Source: Treponema sp. OMZ 838 (GTDB lineage Bacteria > Spirochaetota > Spirochaetia > Treponematales > Treponemataceae). Taken from it: a stretch of 64,000 nucleotides of DNA. This document shows positions 45,850 to 54,757 of the stretch, piece by piece. The notes under the pieces are model-generated. The model was not told the DNA's origin. It ran no database searches and saw nothing but the letters and a program-made list of their open reading frames with translations. Position 1 is the stretch's first letter; each line of letters starts with the position of its first letter. The stretch lies in contig NZ_CP009227.1 in the NCBI RefSeq assembly GCF_000775995.1, positions 992,001 to 1,056,000 of the forward strand. Reading direction: 5' to 3'. The translations under genes and the position numbers were made by a program.

Positions 45850-48800
45850 TTAGAGATTAACCAATAACTTTCTCACTTCTGCTGCATAGCGGTAATTCGG
45901 TTTTTGCTTAAGCAACTGCTCAAAAATAGCCTTTGCCTCCGCTTTGTTATCTAAACTAATATACACTTTTCCAAGCTCATAGTAACTATCCCATGCTTGC
46001 GGATTTATTTTGATAATATCCCGATAGGTATCGCGTGCATTTTCTTTTAATCCTGCTGATAAGTAGACAGCTGCAAGATTTTGACGGGCATCGATATCTT
46101 TCGGCATAATTTTTATCGCATTTGTATAATAATCGATAGCTTTACCGTACTGATTTTTTAGCCCGTAGAGCTTTCCTAAATTCATATTCACTTCAAAGTT
46201 TGAAGGCTCCGCCCGATATGCGGCCAAGAGATGCTGTTCAGCACTGTCGAGATGACCGGCTTCAAGCTGAATCCGTCCAAGGTTGATACGTGGCTTGCTA
46301 TAGTTCCCGTCAGCTGTAACCGCACGGGTATAGTAATCTTCAGCTTCGCGCAGCCGGTTGTTTTTTTCAAGTGCTAATCCATACGTGTATAAAAAGCGGG
46401 CGTCTTTATCGTTAACTGCTAAGGCTTTTTGTGCATTTTGTAACGCTTCTGCCGTCTTGCCGAGTTCAAGTTGTACCGCAGCAAGGTTATAATATGTTAC
46501 CGGATCGGCATCACCGAGCGTTAACGCTTCTTTAAAATAGCGTTCCGCTTGTTGAGCATCTTTTTGTTTTGAATACACTTGCGCCATCTCTTTTAATGCT
46601 GAGGTGTTCGAAGGTTCCAATGACAACGCTTTTCGGTAGTTGTTAATTGCCTCACCGTAATTGCGCTTTTTATCCTGCATACGGGCCATTTCGATCCATG
46701 CCCTGACGTAATCCGGCTTTAACGCTGCGGCTTTTGAAAAGGCCGTAAGAGCGGCATCATTTGCGTTCATAATCTTGTGCGTCATACCGAGGTTGAAAAA
46801 AGCCGCTTCAAATTGCGGATTGGATTTTACGGCTTGTTCAAACGCAGTGCGCGCTTGCGGGTATTTTTTCTGTGCAAAATACTTTCTACCCAACTCATAA
46901 TTATATTGAGCATTCTGCGGATCGAGCCGGCGAGCGGCTTCCAATTCCTGCACTGCAAGCGATCCATTGTTTTGGGCATCTGCAATTTGAGCATATACAT
47001 AGTGAGCCTTGGCATCATCATTTTTAGAAGCTATCGATTTCTTAATATAGTCGGCGGCATCTTTTAACGCTTGGTCTTTATGGGCAGGAGAGGTCTTGGC
47101 AAGCGACTGCATGGCATCGGCCATCTCCCTGTATTGTTCTGCCGCAAAAGCAGCATCTCCTGACGGTATTTGCGCCGCGGCTTTACTGAAAGCGCTTTGC
47201 GCTGCGGCAAAATTGCCGCTTGCTGCGGATTTTTTGCCTTGTTGCACCAGTGCATCTACTTCATGTTTTTTAGCCAGCAATTCTGCTTGTGCTTTTTGTG
47301 CAGCCTCCGCTTGGGCTGCAGCGCGGGCTTGTGCTGCCGCTTGCGCGTTTGCATTATTTGCCGTATTAGCTTGGTTTGCCTTATTTGCGTCGGTATTTTT
47401 TTGCGGCGCGGCCTGATGCGTTTGCTGTGCAGTCTGCGGCTTTGCAGCGGAATTTGCTTGCGCTTGCAGTGCCGATTGCGCGCCGGCAATTTTTGCAGCC
47501 AACGCTTGTGATTCGGAAGTATTTTTTGAAGCAAGTCCTTTTTTAATATACTCATCGGCTTTTTTCAAAGCACCCGATTTTGTCTGCTTGTCCGTCGAAT
47601 TTTCCGCCAAGTTAAACATTGCATCAGCCATTTTGCGATAAGACTCTTCCGCAAAATCATCATCCTTGGGCATGAAGCGGCTTGCTCTGTCTAAAGCAAG
47701 AATAGCGTTATTCAGCTGTTTGCGTTGTGCTGCGGTTATTCCTTGCGCTATCAGATTTTCTACCTGCTTGTGTGCCGCTGTTTTCGGCTGTTCCTGCTGC
47801 TTACGCTGCGCCTCGGCTTGGGCAGCCTGTTCTTGCTGTTTACGCTGGGCTTCGGCCTTTGCCTGTGCAAGCCGCTCCTGCTCTTTGCGTTGTTCCTCGG
47901 CTTTCTTCTGCGCCGCGGCTTGGGCAGCCTGTTCTTGCTGCTTACGCTGGGCTTCAGCCTTTGCCTGCGCAAGCCGCTCCTGCTGTTTGCGTTGTTCCTC
48001 GGCTTTTTTCTGCGCCGCGGCTTGGGCAGCCTGTTCTTGCTGCTTACGCTGGGCTTCGGCTCTTGCCTGTGCAAGCCGCTCCTGTTCTTTCCGTTGTTCC
48101 TCGGCTTTTTTCTGTGCTGCGGCTTGGGCAGACTGTTCTTGCTGCTTACGCTGGGCTTCGGCCTTTGCCTGTGCAAGCCGCTCCTGCTCTTTGCGGGCGT
48201 CAAGTATTTTAGCGTAAAGATTACGGGCGCCGGAGCTGTTCTGTGCAGCAAGCGCTGCTTTAATGTAGTTTTCGGCCTTATTCAGCGATGTCTGCACATC
48301 GTTCGGATTTGAGAGGTGCTGTGCAAGATTGAGCATTGCATCAGCCATCTCCGTGTATGAATCGCTTGCAAACTGTTTATTGTCCGGCATTGAGGCAGCC
48401 GCTCTATCGAATGCCGATGCGGCACTATTCAACTGCCGTTTGTTTACGGCGTTTTTCCCTTGTCCGATCAGTTCTACAACCTGTCTCCGCTGCTGCTCTG
48501 CTTGATCTTCTTTACGTGCGCGTTCTGCCGCTTGCTGTTGGGCTAACAGCGCCTGCTGACGCTTTGCTTCGGCTGCTTTTTGATATTCAGCTATAATATT
48601 ACTATAGAGTTCGCGGGCATCCGTATTATTGCGGGCTGCAAGCGATTTCTTTATATACCGTTCAGCTTCATCCCGGGCTTTTTGAGCAGTCTGAGTATCG
48701 GACGTTGTTTTCGATAATAGAAAGAGGGATGATGCCATATCATGATACGATGCGGCTTCAAAATCTTTGTCATCAGGCATCGCTTCATCTGCGTGTTCAA

Positions 48801-49344
48801 AAGCGGTAAGCGCATTGTCCAGCTGATTTTTTTGAGCGGCACTTTTTCCTTGCACAATATAGCCGCGTACTTTATTACGGTCTTCTTCAAGTTTTTGATT
48901 TCCGATTGCCCGCGCTGTTTCCTGTTCCTGTGTTCCGCGGTTAAGCGCAAGCGCATCATAACCGAACACTCCCGGATAGGCACTCCCTGTTCCATCCGTT
49001 TGGCTATCCAATAAACTTTGCTGATTTTGTAGGTTACTTCCGTCTTGGGTACCATACTTTTTAGCAAGACTTTCATTTGCAGCTTGTGCAGCTAAAAGCC
49101 GCTCCTGTTGCTCTTGCGTAAGTTCATTACTGTCATTTTCGGCTGCGAAGAAACCGTTATTTCCTAAAATATCGGAAGATTGCCCGGAAGCGGTTCCAAT
49201 AGCGCCGCCATTCAGTTCATTTGTTGAAATCGGTACGTTATTTGTCCCTTTCCCACCGAAAATAAGAGAGTACCCGCCCCAAATTAAAAGACATAGTACA
49301 ATACCTGCTGCTGTTCCGATTAAATATTTGTGTAAATCATTCAA
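45850..49344 (-). CDS. Large TPR protein with alanine/glutamine-rich coiled-coil repeats
   Basis: An 1164-residue protein with one N-terminal membrane helix (AAGIVLCLLIWGGYSLIFGG), so most of it is probably periplasmic. Three or four related modules (about 60-90 residues, each with 'ALTAFEHADEAMPDDKDF'-like helices) alternate with lysine/glutamine/glutamate/alanine-rich coiled coils. The C-terminal third (from about 790) is a run of classical TPR units (NPQFEAAFFNLGMTHKIM, PSNTSALKEMAQVYSKQKD). It likely scaffolds a cell-envelope complex with the TPR protein encoded just upstream, whose gene overlaps it by 8 bases. It contains 102-base DNA repeats. Confidence 0.8.
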   Translation of the reverse strand: MNDLHKYLIGTAAGIVLCLLIWGGYSLIFGGKGTNNVPISTNELNGGAIGTASGQSSDILGNNGFFAAENDSNELTQEQQERLLAAQAANESLAKKYGTQDGSNLQNQQSLLDSQTDGTGSAYPGVFGYDALALNRGTQEQETARAIGNQKLEEDRNKVRGYIVQGKSAAQKNQLDNALTAFEHADEAMPDDKDFEAASYHDMASSLFLLSKTTSDTQTAQKARDEAERYIKKSLAARNNTDARELYSNIIAEYQKAAEAKRQQALLAQQQAAERARKEDQAEQQRRQVVELIGQGKNAVNKRQLNSAASAFDRAAASMPDNKQFASDSYTEMADAMLNLAQHLSNPNDVQTSLNKAENYIKAALAAQNSSGARNLYAKILDARKEQERLAQAKAEAQRKQQEQSAQAAAQKKAEEQRKEQERLAQARAEAQRKQQEQAAQAAAQKKAEEQRKQQERLAQAKAEAQRKQQEQAAQAAAQKKAEEQRKEQERLAQAKAEAQRKQQEQAAQAEAQRKQQEQPKTAAHKQVENLIAQGITAAQRKQLNNAILALDRASRFMPKDDDFAEESYRKMADAMFNLAENSTDKQTKSGALKKADEYIKKGLASKNTSESQALAAKIAGAQSALQAQANSAAKPQTAQQTHQAAPQKNTDANKANQANTANNANAQAAAQARAAAQAEAAQKAQAELLAKKHEVDALVQQGKKSAASGNFAAAQSAFSKAAAQIPSGDAAFAAEQYREMADAMQSLAKTSPAHKDQALKDAADYIKKSIASKNDDAKAHYVYAQIADAQNNGSLAVQELEAARRLDPQNAQYNYELGRKYFAQKKYPQARTAFEQAVKSNPQFEAAFFNLGMTHKIMNANDAALTAFSKAAALKPDYVRAWIEMARMQDKKRNYGEAINNYRKALSLEPSNTSALKEMAQVYSKQKDAQQAERYFKEALTLGDADPVTYYNLAAVQLELGKTAEALQNAQKALAVNDKDARFLYTYGLALEKNNRLREAEDYYTRAVTADGNYSKPRINLGRIQLEAGHLDSAEQHLLAAYRAEPSNFEVNMNLGKLYGLKNQYGKAIDYYTNAIKIMPKDIDARQNLAAVYLSAGLKENARDTYRDIIKINPQAWDSYYELGKVYISLDNKAEAKAIFEQLLKQKPNYRYAAEVRKLLVNL
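47812..48197 (-). repeat. 102-base tandem repeat tract inside the large TPR gene
   Basis: A 34-codon unit recurs with few substitutions about four times; for example the GCCGCTCCTG element occurs at 47871 and again at 47973, exactly 102 bases apart. Each unit codes an EAQRKQQEQAAQAAAQKKAE-type coiled-coil segment. High identity between units suggests recent expansion, and copy number could vary between strains. Confidence 0.8.
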
Positions 49345-50074
49345 GATTATAATCCTCCGAATAGTCTAACGTTTCATCCGAACCGACAGAAAGAGAAGAA
49401 GCATTATCTACTGATTGTAAACTCGCATTTATTTCATCTTGCAGTTTTTTATACCGATCTTCTGCGGCTTTTCGTTCGGCTTCTTCCGCCAACCTCCGTG
49501 CTTCTTCTTGCATTCGAATCATTTCCGCTTCACGGTGTTCCGATTCTAGAAGCGATACCATACGCTGAATCGCCTGTCTTTGGGAAGTAGCGGGGTCGAG
49601 ATTTAAATAAAATTTATAATCTTCCAATGCTTGCGGATATTGTTCCAATTTAATATAGGTATTCGCTCTATTCAATACAGCCGGCGGATAGGCGCGGCGC
49701 GCTGCCAAGGCCGCGGTATAAGCTTCTTCCGCCTCTGTAAACCGGCTTTGCAAAAAGTAAACATTTCCCAGATTATATGAGTAGAGATATGAGCCAGCCG
49801 CATCTTTACTTTTACCTGCCAACAGCTGCTGTTCGGCTTCCGCATATTTACCGAGGCTGATGTAGCACACCCCCAAATACAAGTTGATTTTAGAGTCGCC
49901 CTTTCCGTCTGTCATTGCCTTATAGAAAAGCGGTACAGCCTTATCCGGCTGATTATTCAGTAGAAATTTTTTGCCTTGCGTTAAAGCATCTTCTGTAAAG
50001 CCCGGTGCAACTATTATTAGATAAATAACAATCGAAATCAATTGTCGAGCCGATATACGGCAAATACGCTTCAT
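49337..50074 (-). CDS. Exported TPR protein
   Basis: About 245 residues from ATG 50074, which has GAGAGG about 8 bases upstream; ATG 50080 is too close to it. The N-terminus is a signal peptide or anchor (ISIVIYLIIVAPGF). TPR units follow (DKAVPLFYKAMTDG; AEQQLLAGKSKD; AEEAYTAALAARRAYPPAVL; ALEDYKFYLNLDPAT), then a charged coiled coil and an acidic tail. It is the first gene of the minus-strand cluster, 34 bases from the divergent TPR gene. Confidence 0.7.
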   Translation of the reverse strand: MKRICRISARQLISIVIYLIIVAPGFTEDALTQGKKFLLNNQPDKAVPLFYKAMTDGKGDSKINLYLGVCYISLGKYAEAEQQLLAGKSKDAAGSYLYSYNLGNVYFLQSRFTEAEEAYTAALAARRAYPPAVLNRANTYIKLEQYPQALEDYKFYLNLDPATSQRQAIQRMVSLLESEHREAEMIRMQEEARRLAEEAERKAAEDRYKKLQDEINASLQSVDNASSLSVGSDETLDYSEDYNLE

Positions 50075-50108
50075 TGACATTACCTCTCAAAAATTATACC
50101 ATAAAATT

Positions 50109-51479
50109 ATGTCTTTGTACCTTATTAGTTTCATTGGTGTCCTTGCTTTTTTCGTTCTATTATTAGCTTTTTTACTGATACGTTCGATTATTTCACCGAA
50201 AAAAACAGCTGTAATAGAAAAATATATGAATGCCGGCAAGTATGCGACAGCAATTAAACGGGCAAAAGCCATTATAGCAAAAAACCCGCGTGATACAAAA
50301 GCCCACTATCTCCTTGGAAAAGCTTATTTGGCTGACGGCCGCGCCGAACTTGCTTTAATGGAGTTTAAAACCATCAGCAAGGCCGTATTTGAATCAAAAG
50401 CCGAAGAAAAAGAATTCCGAAATTTAACGGCACAACTATATGAACGTTTTCAACAGCATATGGAAGCGCTCGCAGAATATGCACTGCTGATAAAACTTGA
50501 CCCTCAAAATGCGGAATATTATTACGCAATCGGACAGCTTTTTGAACAGCTTAATAAAACGGAACAGGCTATCTTTCATTATCGGCAGGCGATTAATCTT
50601 AATTCAAAACATGCCGCCGCCCATGCAGCTCTTGGACTGCTCCTGTTCCGCAGTAAGATGATGAACGAGGCAAAACAAGAAATTGCTACTGCCTTGAAGC
50701 TGGAACCGGATAATACGACTGCGTTATATTATCAAGGGCGGCTGCTCCGTGAATCAAAAGAATATGCACAAGCACTGGCTTCATTTGAAAAGGCAGCCCG
50801 CAATGCGGATCTTCGGCAAAAGTGTTTTACCGAACGCGGCTTATGCTATCTTGATGCAAACAGTCTTGAAAAAGCTGCTTTCGAGTTCGATCGCGCACTA
50901 AAACTCACAACTGCAAAAAATTCGAATCCCGATACATTGCGTCTCCGCTATGCGGCTGCGGCATGTTACGAAAAAATGAGAGACCTTGACCGCGCTATTG
51001 AGCAGTGGGAAGCAATCCACACCGTAATGCCGAGCTACAAGGATGTTACAGACAAGCTCAACCAGTATCGAGACCTCCGTTCAAATGATTTAATGAAAGA
51101 ATACCTTACCGTCAGCACGGAGGCATTCCTCAAACTCTGTAAAACAGTTACGGAACAAGCCTTTGCGCTTTTGGTTCAGTCTCAAAAAGAGATCAAACAG
51201 GGATGTGCTATTATTGCATTGGAAGATAATTCCGAAAAATGGATGAACGTACGGAAGCAGCCCAAACTCTTTATCTATTCGCGAGATAGCGACATCATCG
51301 GTGATTCTTTTTTACGTTCGTTACACGAACAGATGAAAGCTCAAGGGTTGGTACGAGTTGTCGTCATCACCTCAAGCGGTTTTTCACGGGCTGCATTAAG
51401 TTTTGCAGAAAACCGGCCGTTTGAACTAATCGATAAAGACAAACTGGAGTCAATTCTAAAAACGATAAAAGGCATATAG
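50109..51479 (+). CDS. Membrane-anchored TPR protein with Mrr-like C-terminal domain
   Basis: A 456-residue protein with one N-terminal helix (LISFIGVLAFFVLLLAFLLI). Residues about 45-320 are TPR units (PRDTKAHYLLGKAYLADGRA; PQNAEYYYAIGQLFEQLNK; LNSKHAAAHAALGLLLF). The C-terminal ~110 residues end with VVITSSGFSRAALSFAEN and FELIDKDKLE, the late part of an Mrr-type restriction-endonuclease-like fold; the usual D-ExK residues are not evident, so it is probably inactive. No Shine-Dalgarno is seen. It is followed 1 base later by the phosphoesterase gene. Confidence 0.7.
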   Translation: MSLYLISFIGVLAFFVLLLAFLLIRSIISPKKTAVIEKYMNAGKYATAIKRAKAIIAKNPRDTKAHYLLGKAYLADGRAELALMEFKTISKAVFESKAEEKEFRNLTAQLYERFQQHMEALAEYALLIKLDPQNAEYYYAIGQLFEQLNKTEQAIFHYRQAINLNSKHAAAHAALGLLLFRSKMMNEAKQEIATALKLEPDNTTALYYQGRLLRESKEYAQALASFEKAARNADLRQKCFTERGLCYLDANSLEKAAFEFDRALKLTTAKNSNPDTLRLRYAAAACYEKMRDLDRAIEQWEAIHTVMPSYKDVTDKLNQYRDLRSNDLMKEYLTVSTEAFLKLCKTVTEQAFALLVQSQKEIKQGCAIIALEDNSEKWMNVRKQPKLFIYSRDSDIIGDSFLRSLHEQMKAQGLVRVVVITSSGFSRAALSFAENRPFELIDKDKLESILKTIKGI

Positions 51480-51480
51480 C

Positions 51481-52170
51481 ATGAAGATCCTCTGCATTTC
51501 CGATCAAATCGATCCGCTCATTTACAGTGTCAATATCAAAGAGCGGTACAAAGATGTCGATCTTGTGATTTCTGCCGGGGATTTACCGATGGAGTATTTG
51601 GAATTTATCGTTTCATCGTTGAACAAACCGCTTTTTTTTGTGTTTGGGAATCATAATCTCAGTGCATTGCCGTACTATCATAAAAATCTTAGAGCGGACG
51701 CCTCTTTGCAATCCATTGCCGAAATCCGGCCCGAAGGGTATGGTTCAACGTATCTCGGCTTTACCACACGCCGAGAAGGCAATGTACTTTTTGCAGGGGT
51801 TTCAGGAAGTATCCGGTATAATAGCGATATCGGGCAGTACACCGAACATCAAATGAAGATGCAGTTGCTTGCACTGGTACCGCGCCTCATTTACAACAAG
51901 CTGCGTTACGGACGATATTTAGATGTTTTTGTCGCCCATGCGGCGCCTTTCGGCATTCATGACCGTCCCGATCCGTGCCATATAGGGTTTAAATGCTTTT
52001 TATGGTTTATAAAGAAGTTTAAACCGCGCTATTTTTTACATGGGCATATCCATCTTTACGACCTACAGGCGCCGCGGGTAACCGTTTACGAAAACACAAC
52101 CGTTATCAATGTATTTAGCAACTACCTGTTGGAATTTGATACCGATCAATTTACAGAACAATCCAATTAA
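51481..52170 (+). CDS. Calcineurin-like metallophosphoesterase
   Basis: A 229-residue protein. Metal-binding motifs in order: ISDQIDP (D and, unusually, Q where H is common), SAGDLP, VFGNHN, VAHAAP and LHGHIH. These are the classic five motifs of the family with small changes. It starts 1 base after the TPR gene, so the two are translated as a unit. Substrate unknown. Confidence 0.8.
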   Translation: MKILCISDQIDPLIYSVNIKERYKDVDLVISAGDLPMEYLEFIVSSLNKPLFFVFGNHNLSALPYYHKNLRADASLQSIAEIRPEGYGSTYLGFTTRREGNVLFAGVSGSIRYNSDIGQYTEHQMKMQLLALVPRLIYNKLRYGRYLDVFVAHAAPFGIHDRPDPCHIGFKCFLWFIKKFKPRYFLHGHIHLYDLQAPRVTVYENTTVINVFSNYLLEFDTDQFTEQSN

Positions 52171-52246
52171 TAATGATTTAGCAGCGATTCCCCCTTTTAT
52201 AAAACAGCAATCCGATATATTTTAAAGCGATACAAGGAGTATTTTT

Positions 52247-53302
52247 ATGATAGACAATAAAACGGTGCTTTCCCGTAAAAAGCTTTTTAACGAAACAGGT
52301 GATATCGAAGTCCATTTACGGAAAATGATAGGCGGCAATACCACAAACCTCAACGACTTTAACAATATGAAGTATACGTGGGCAAGCGAATGGTATCGGC
52401 AAGCAATGAACAACTTCTGGATACCGGAAGAAATCAATATGAACACCGATGTTCAGGATTATCGTAAGCTCAGCCCCGCGGAAAAAACAGCCTACGATAA
52501 AATCTTATCATTCCTCATTTTTTTGGACAGCATTCAGACGGCGAATCTACCGAATGTCGGGCAGTATATTACCGCAAACGAAGTAAACCTCTGCCTTACC
52601 ATTCAGGCATTTCAGGAAGCGGTACATTCGCAGAGCTACAGCTATATGCTCGACACCATCTGCTCCCCCGACGAGCGGACAGCCATCCTTTATCAATGGA
52701 AGGATGATGCACATCTACTCAAGCGGAATAAGTTTATCGGAGACTTATACAATGAGTTTCAGGATGATAAGAGCGCATTGGCTTTGTTGAAGGTAGCCAT
52801 CGCCAATTACATTCTGGAAGGGGTGTATTTTTATTCCGGCTTTATGTTCTTTTATAACCTCGGACGGAACAACAAGATGCCCGGCTCCGTGCAGGAAATC
52901 CGCTACATCAACCGTGACGAAAACACGCACCTGTGGCTGTTCCGCTCGATTATCCATGAGCTGCAAAAGGAAGAACCGCAGCTATTCACACCGGAAAATA
53001 ACGAGCTGTTCCGCAGCATGATCCGCGAAGGCTGCGAGCAGGAAATTGCGTGGGGGCATTATGTTATCGGCGACGACATTCCCGGCCTGACCCGCGGCAT
53101 GGTTACCGATTACATTCAGTACCTCGGCAACCTCCGCTGCGAAAACCTCGGTTTTGAACCATTGTACGAAGGGCACCGCGAAGAACCCGCCTCCATGAGC
53201 TGGGTAAGCCAGTACAGCAATGCAAACCTCATCAAAACAGATTTCTTTGAAGCAAAGTCTACGGCTTACGCAAAATCTTCCGCGTTAAAGGATGACCTAT
53301 AG
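52247..53302 (+). CDS. nrdB: Ribonucleotide reductase class I small (beta) subunit
   Basis: A 351-residue di-metal protein that makes the tyrosyl radical for dNTP synthesis. First-half ligands are D94 (IFLDSIQ) and E124/H127 in FQEAVHSQSY, with the radical tyrosine at Y131. Second-half ligands are in NYILEGVYFYSGF and NRDENTHLWLF. All are present, so it should be active. The large subunit NrdA is not adjacent or anywhere in the window. AAGGAG precedes the ATG. The MATE gene starts 8 bases after its stop. Confidence 0.95.
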   Translation: MIDNKTVLSRKKLFNETGDIEVHLRKMIGGNTTNLNDFNNMKYTWASEWYRQAMNNFWIPEEINMNTDVQDYRKLSPAEKTAYDKILSFLIFLDSIQTANLPNVGQYITANEVNLCLTIQAFQEAVHSQSYSYMLDTICSPDERTAILYQWKDDAHLLKRNKFIGDLYNEFQDDKSALALLKVAIANYILEGVYFYSGFMFFYNLGRNNKMPGSVQEIRYINRDENTHLWLFRSIIHELQKEEPQLFTPENNELFRSMIREGCEQEIAWGHYVIGDDIPGLTRGMVTDYIQYLGNLRCENLGFEPLYEGHREEPASMSWVSQYSNANLIKTDFFEAKSTAYAKSSALKDDL

Positions 53303-53310
53303 GGCAGAAA

Positions 53311-54690
53311 ATGCAATTAAAAAGATTTTCGTTGGGACCGCTCCATTTTTACCGGCAGGCGCTCGGATTTGCCATACCGGTAATGATTCAAACCTTTGTA
53401 CAGAGCCTCGTTTCGCTGATTGACAACTTTATGGTCGGCGGGCTGGGCGACATCAAAATGAGCGCGGTCAATATCACCAATCAATTTACCTTTCTCTTTT
53501 TGGTAACAGTCGGGACGTTTTCCGAAACCGGCGGCATGTTTATGTCCCAGTTTAACGGTGCAAAAGATGCCTCAGGGATGCGACAGGTCTACCGCTTCAA
53601 ACAGATTATGATGCTCGCCTGCGCCGTACTTTTTACCCTTTTCTCGTTCTTTTTTTCGAGGTATATACTCGGTTTTTTGGTACACGGAAATCAGCAGGCA
53701 CCGGAAATCGTAGCCGAGGGGCAGCGGTACCTGCATATTATCCTTTTCACCTTTATTCCGATAGCTTTTTCAACGGCGATTGCCTCTTCTTTGCGCGACA
53801 TCGGCAAGGTAAAGATCATTATGTACAGCGCGATTATCTCTACGTTGATAAACACCTGCGGAAACTACATTTTGATTTACGGCCATTTCGGAGCGCCGCG
53901 GTTGGAGGTGAAGGGCGCTGCATACGCGACGCTGATAGCCCGCTGTGCTGAAGTTGTTCTCCTGCTTATCTACGTACATGTCAAAAAGCCTGCGTTCTAC
54001 GTGCGGATTACCGCGCTGTGGAAGGTGCATTGGCCGCTGTTTATGCAGATGGTTAAAAAACTCGGGCTGGTGTTTGCCTCCGATATTTCGTGGGTGGGAA
54101 CCGAAACGATTGTTGCCGCGCTGTATAATAGCCGCGGCGGGGCGGAGGTGGTTGCGGGCATGGCAGCCGGTTGGACGATTGCAAATATTTTCTTTTTAAT
54201 CTTTCCGGTGATTTTTACCTGCGTACGTATTATTGTCGGCAGCTCGCTCGGACAGAACAAATTGGACGAAGCCCGCAAACAGGCGCGGTGGTTCCTTTCA
54301 GGCTTTTTTATCTTCGGTATTTTTGTCGGTATTTGTGAAGCTCTGACGGTGTTCCTTATTCCCGTTGTGTTTATTCGGCTTTCGCCTGCCTCGCATATCA
54401 TCACGCGGAATCTTATATGGGTCATCGCGCTTTATATGCCGTTGTGGTCATATCTTAACACGCAGCTCGCAATTTCCCGCGCCGGCGGCGATGCGCAACT
54501 TGGCGCATGGGTGGATATCAGCGTCAACTCAATCGTATTCCTACCGGTGATGATTATCTTTACCTACTTTACTGCGCTTTCTCCCGTCGCGATGTTCGGC
54601 CTTGCAAAGCTGAGTGATTTTTTTAAGTTGCTCATCGCCGGTCATCAATTAAAAAAAGAGCGGTGGGTAAAGAACTTAACCATTGCGTAA
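53311..54690 (+). CDS. MATE-family efflux transporter
   Basis: A 459-residue inner-membrane protein with about 12 helices in two MatE repeats (VMIQTFVQSLVSLIDNFMVG in the first; FPVIFTCVRIIVGSSLGQNK in the second). MATE proteins export organic cations and drugs using Na+ or H+. It follows nrdB by 8 bases and may be co-transcribed with it. Confidence 0.9.
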   Translation: MQLKRFSLGPLHFYRQALGFAIPVMIQTFVQSLVSLIDNFMVGGLGDIKMSAVNITNQFTFLFLVTVGTFSETGGMFMSQFNGAKDASGMRQVYRFKQIMMLACAVLFTLFSFFFSRYILGFLVHGNQQAPEIVAEGQRYLHIILFTFIPIAFSTAIASSLRDIGKVKIIMYSAIISTLINTCGNYILIYGHFGAPRLEVKGAAYATLIARCAEVVLLLIYVHVKKPAFYVRITALWKVHWPLFMQMVKKLGLVFASDISWVGTETIVAALYNSRGGAEVVAGMAAGWTIANIFFLIFPVIFTCVRIIVGSSLGQNKLDEARKQARWFLSGFFIFGIFVGICEALTVFLIPVVFIRLSPASHIITRNLIWVIALYMPLWSYLNTQLAISRAGGDAQLGAWVDISVNSIVFLPVMIIFTYFTALSPVAMFGLAKLSDFFKLLIAGHQLKKERWVKNLTIA

Positions 54691-54757
54691 GGGTTTACAA
54701 AAAAGCAATACAACACTGCACAGAGTACAAGGGGCTTATGCCTTGCACACAGAACAA

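Noticed and set aside
47812-48197. Regular repeats considered as a CRISPR-like array
   Set aside because: The 102-base units are contiguous, in frame and coding; there are no spacers.
47666-48312. Long plus-strand open frames opposite the large TPR gene
   Set aside because: They are antisense shadows of the repetitive coiled-coil tract; composition is an extreme Cys/Ala/Leu mix with no ribosome-binding sites.
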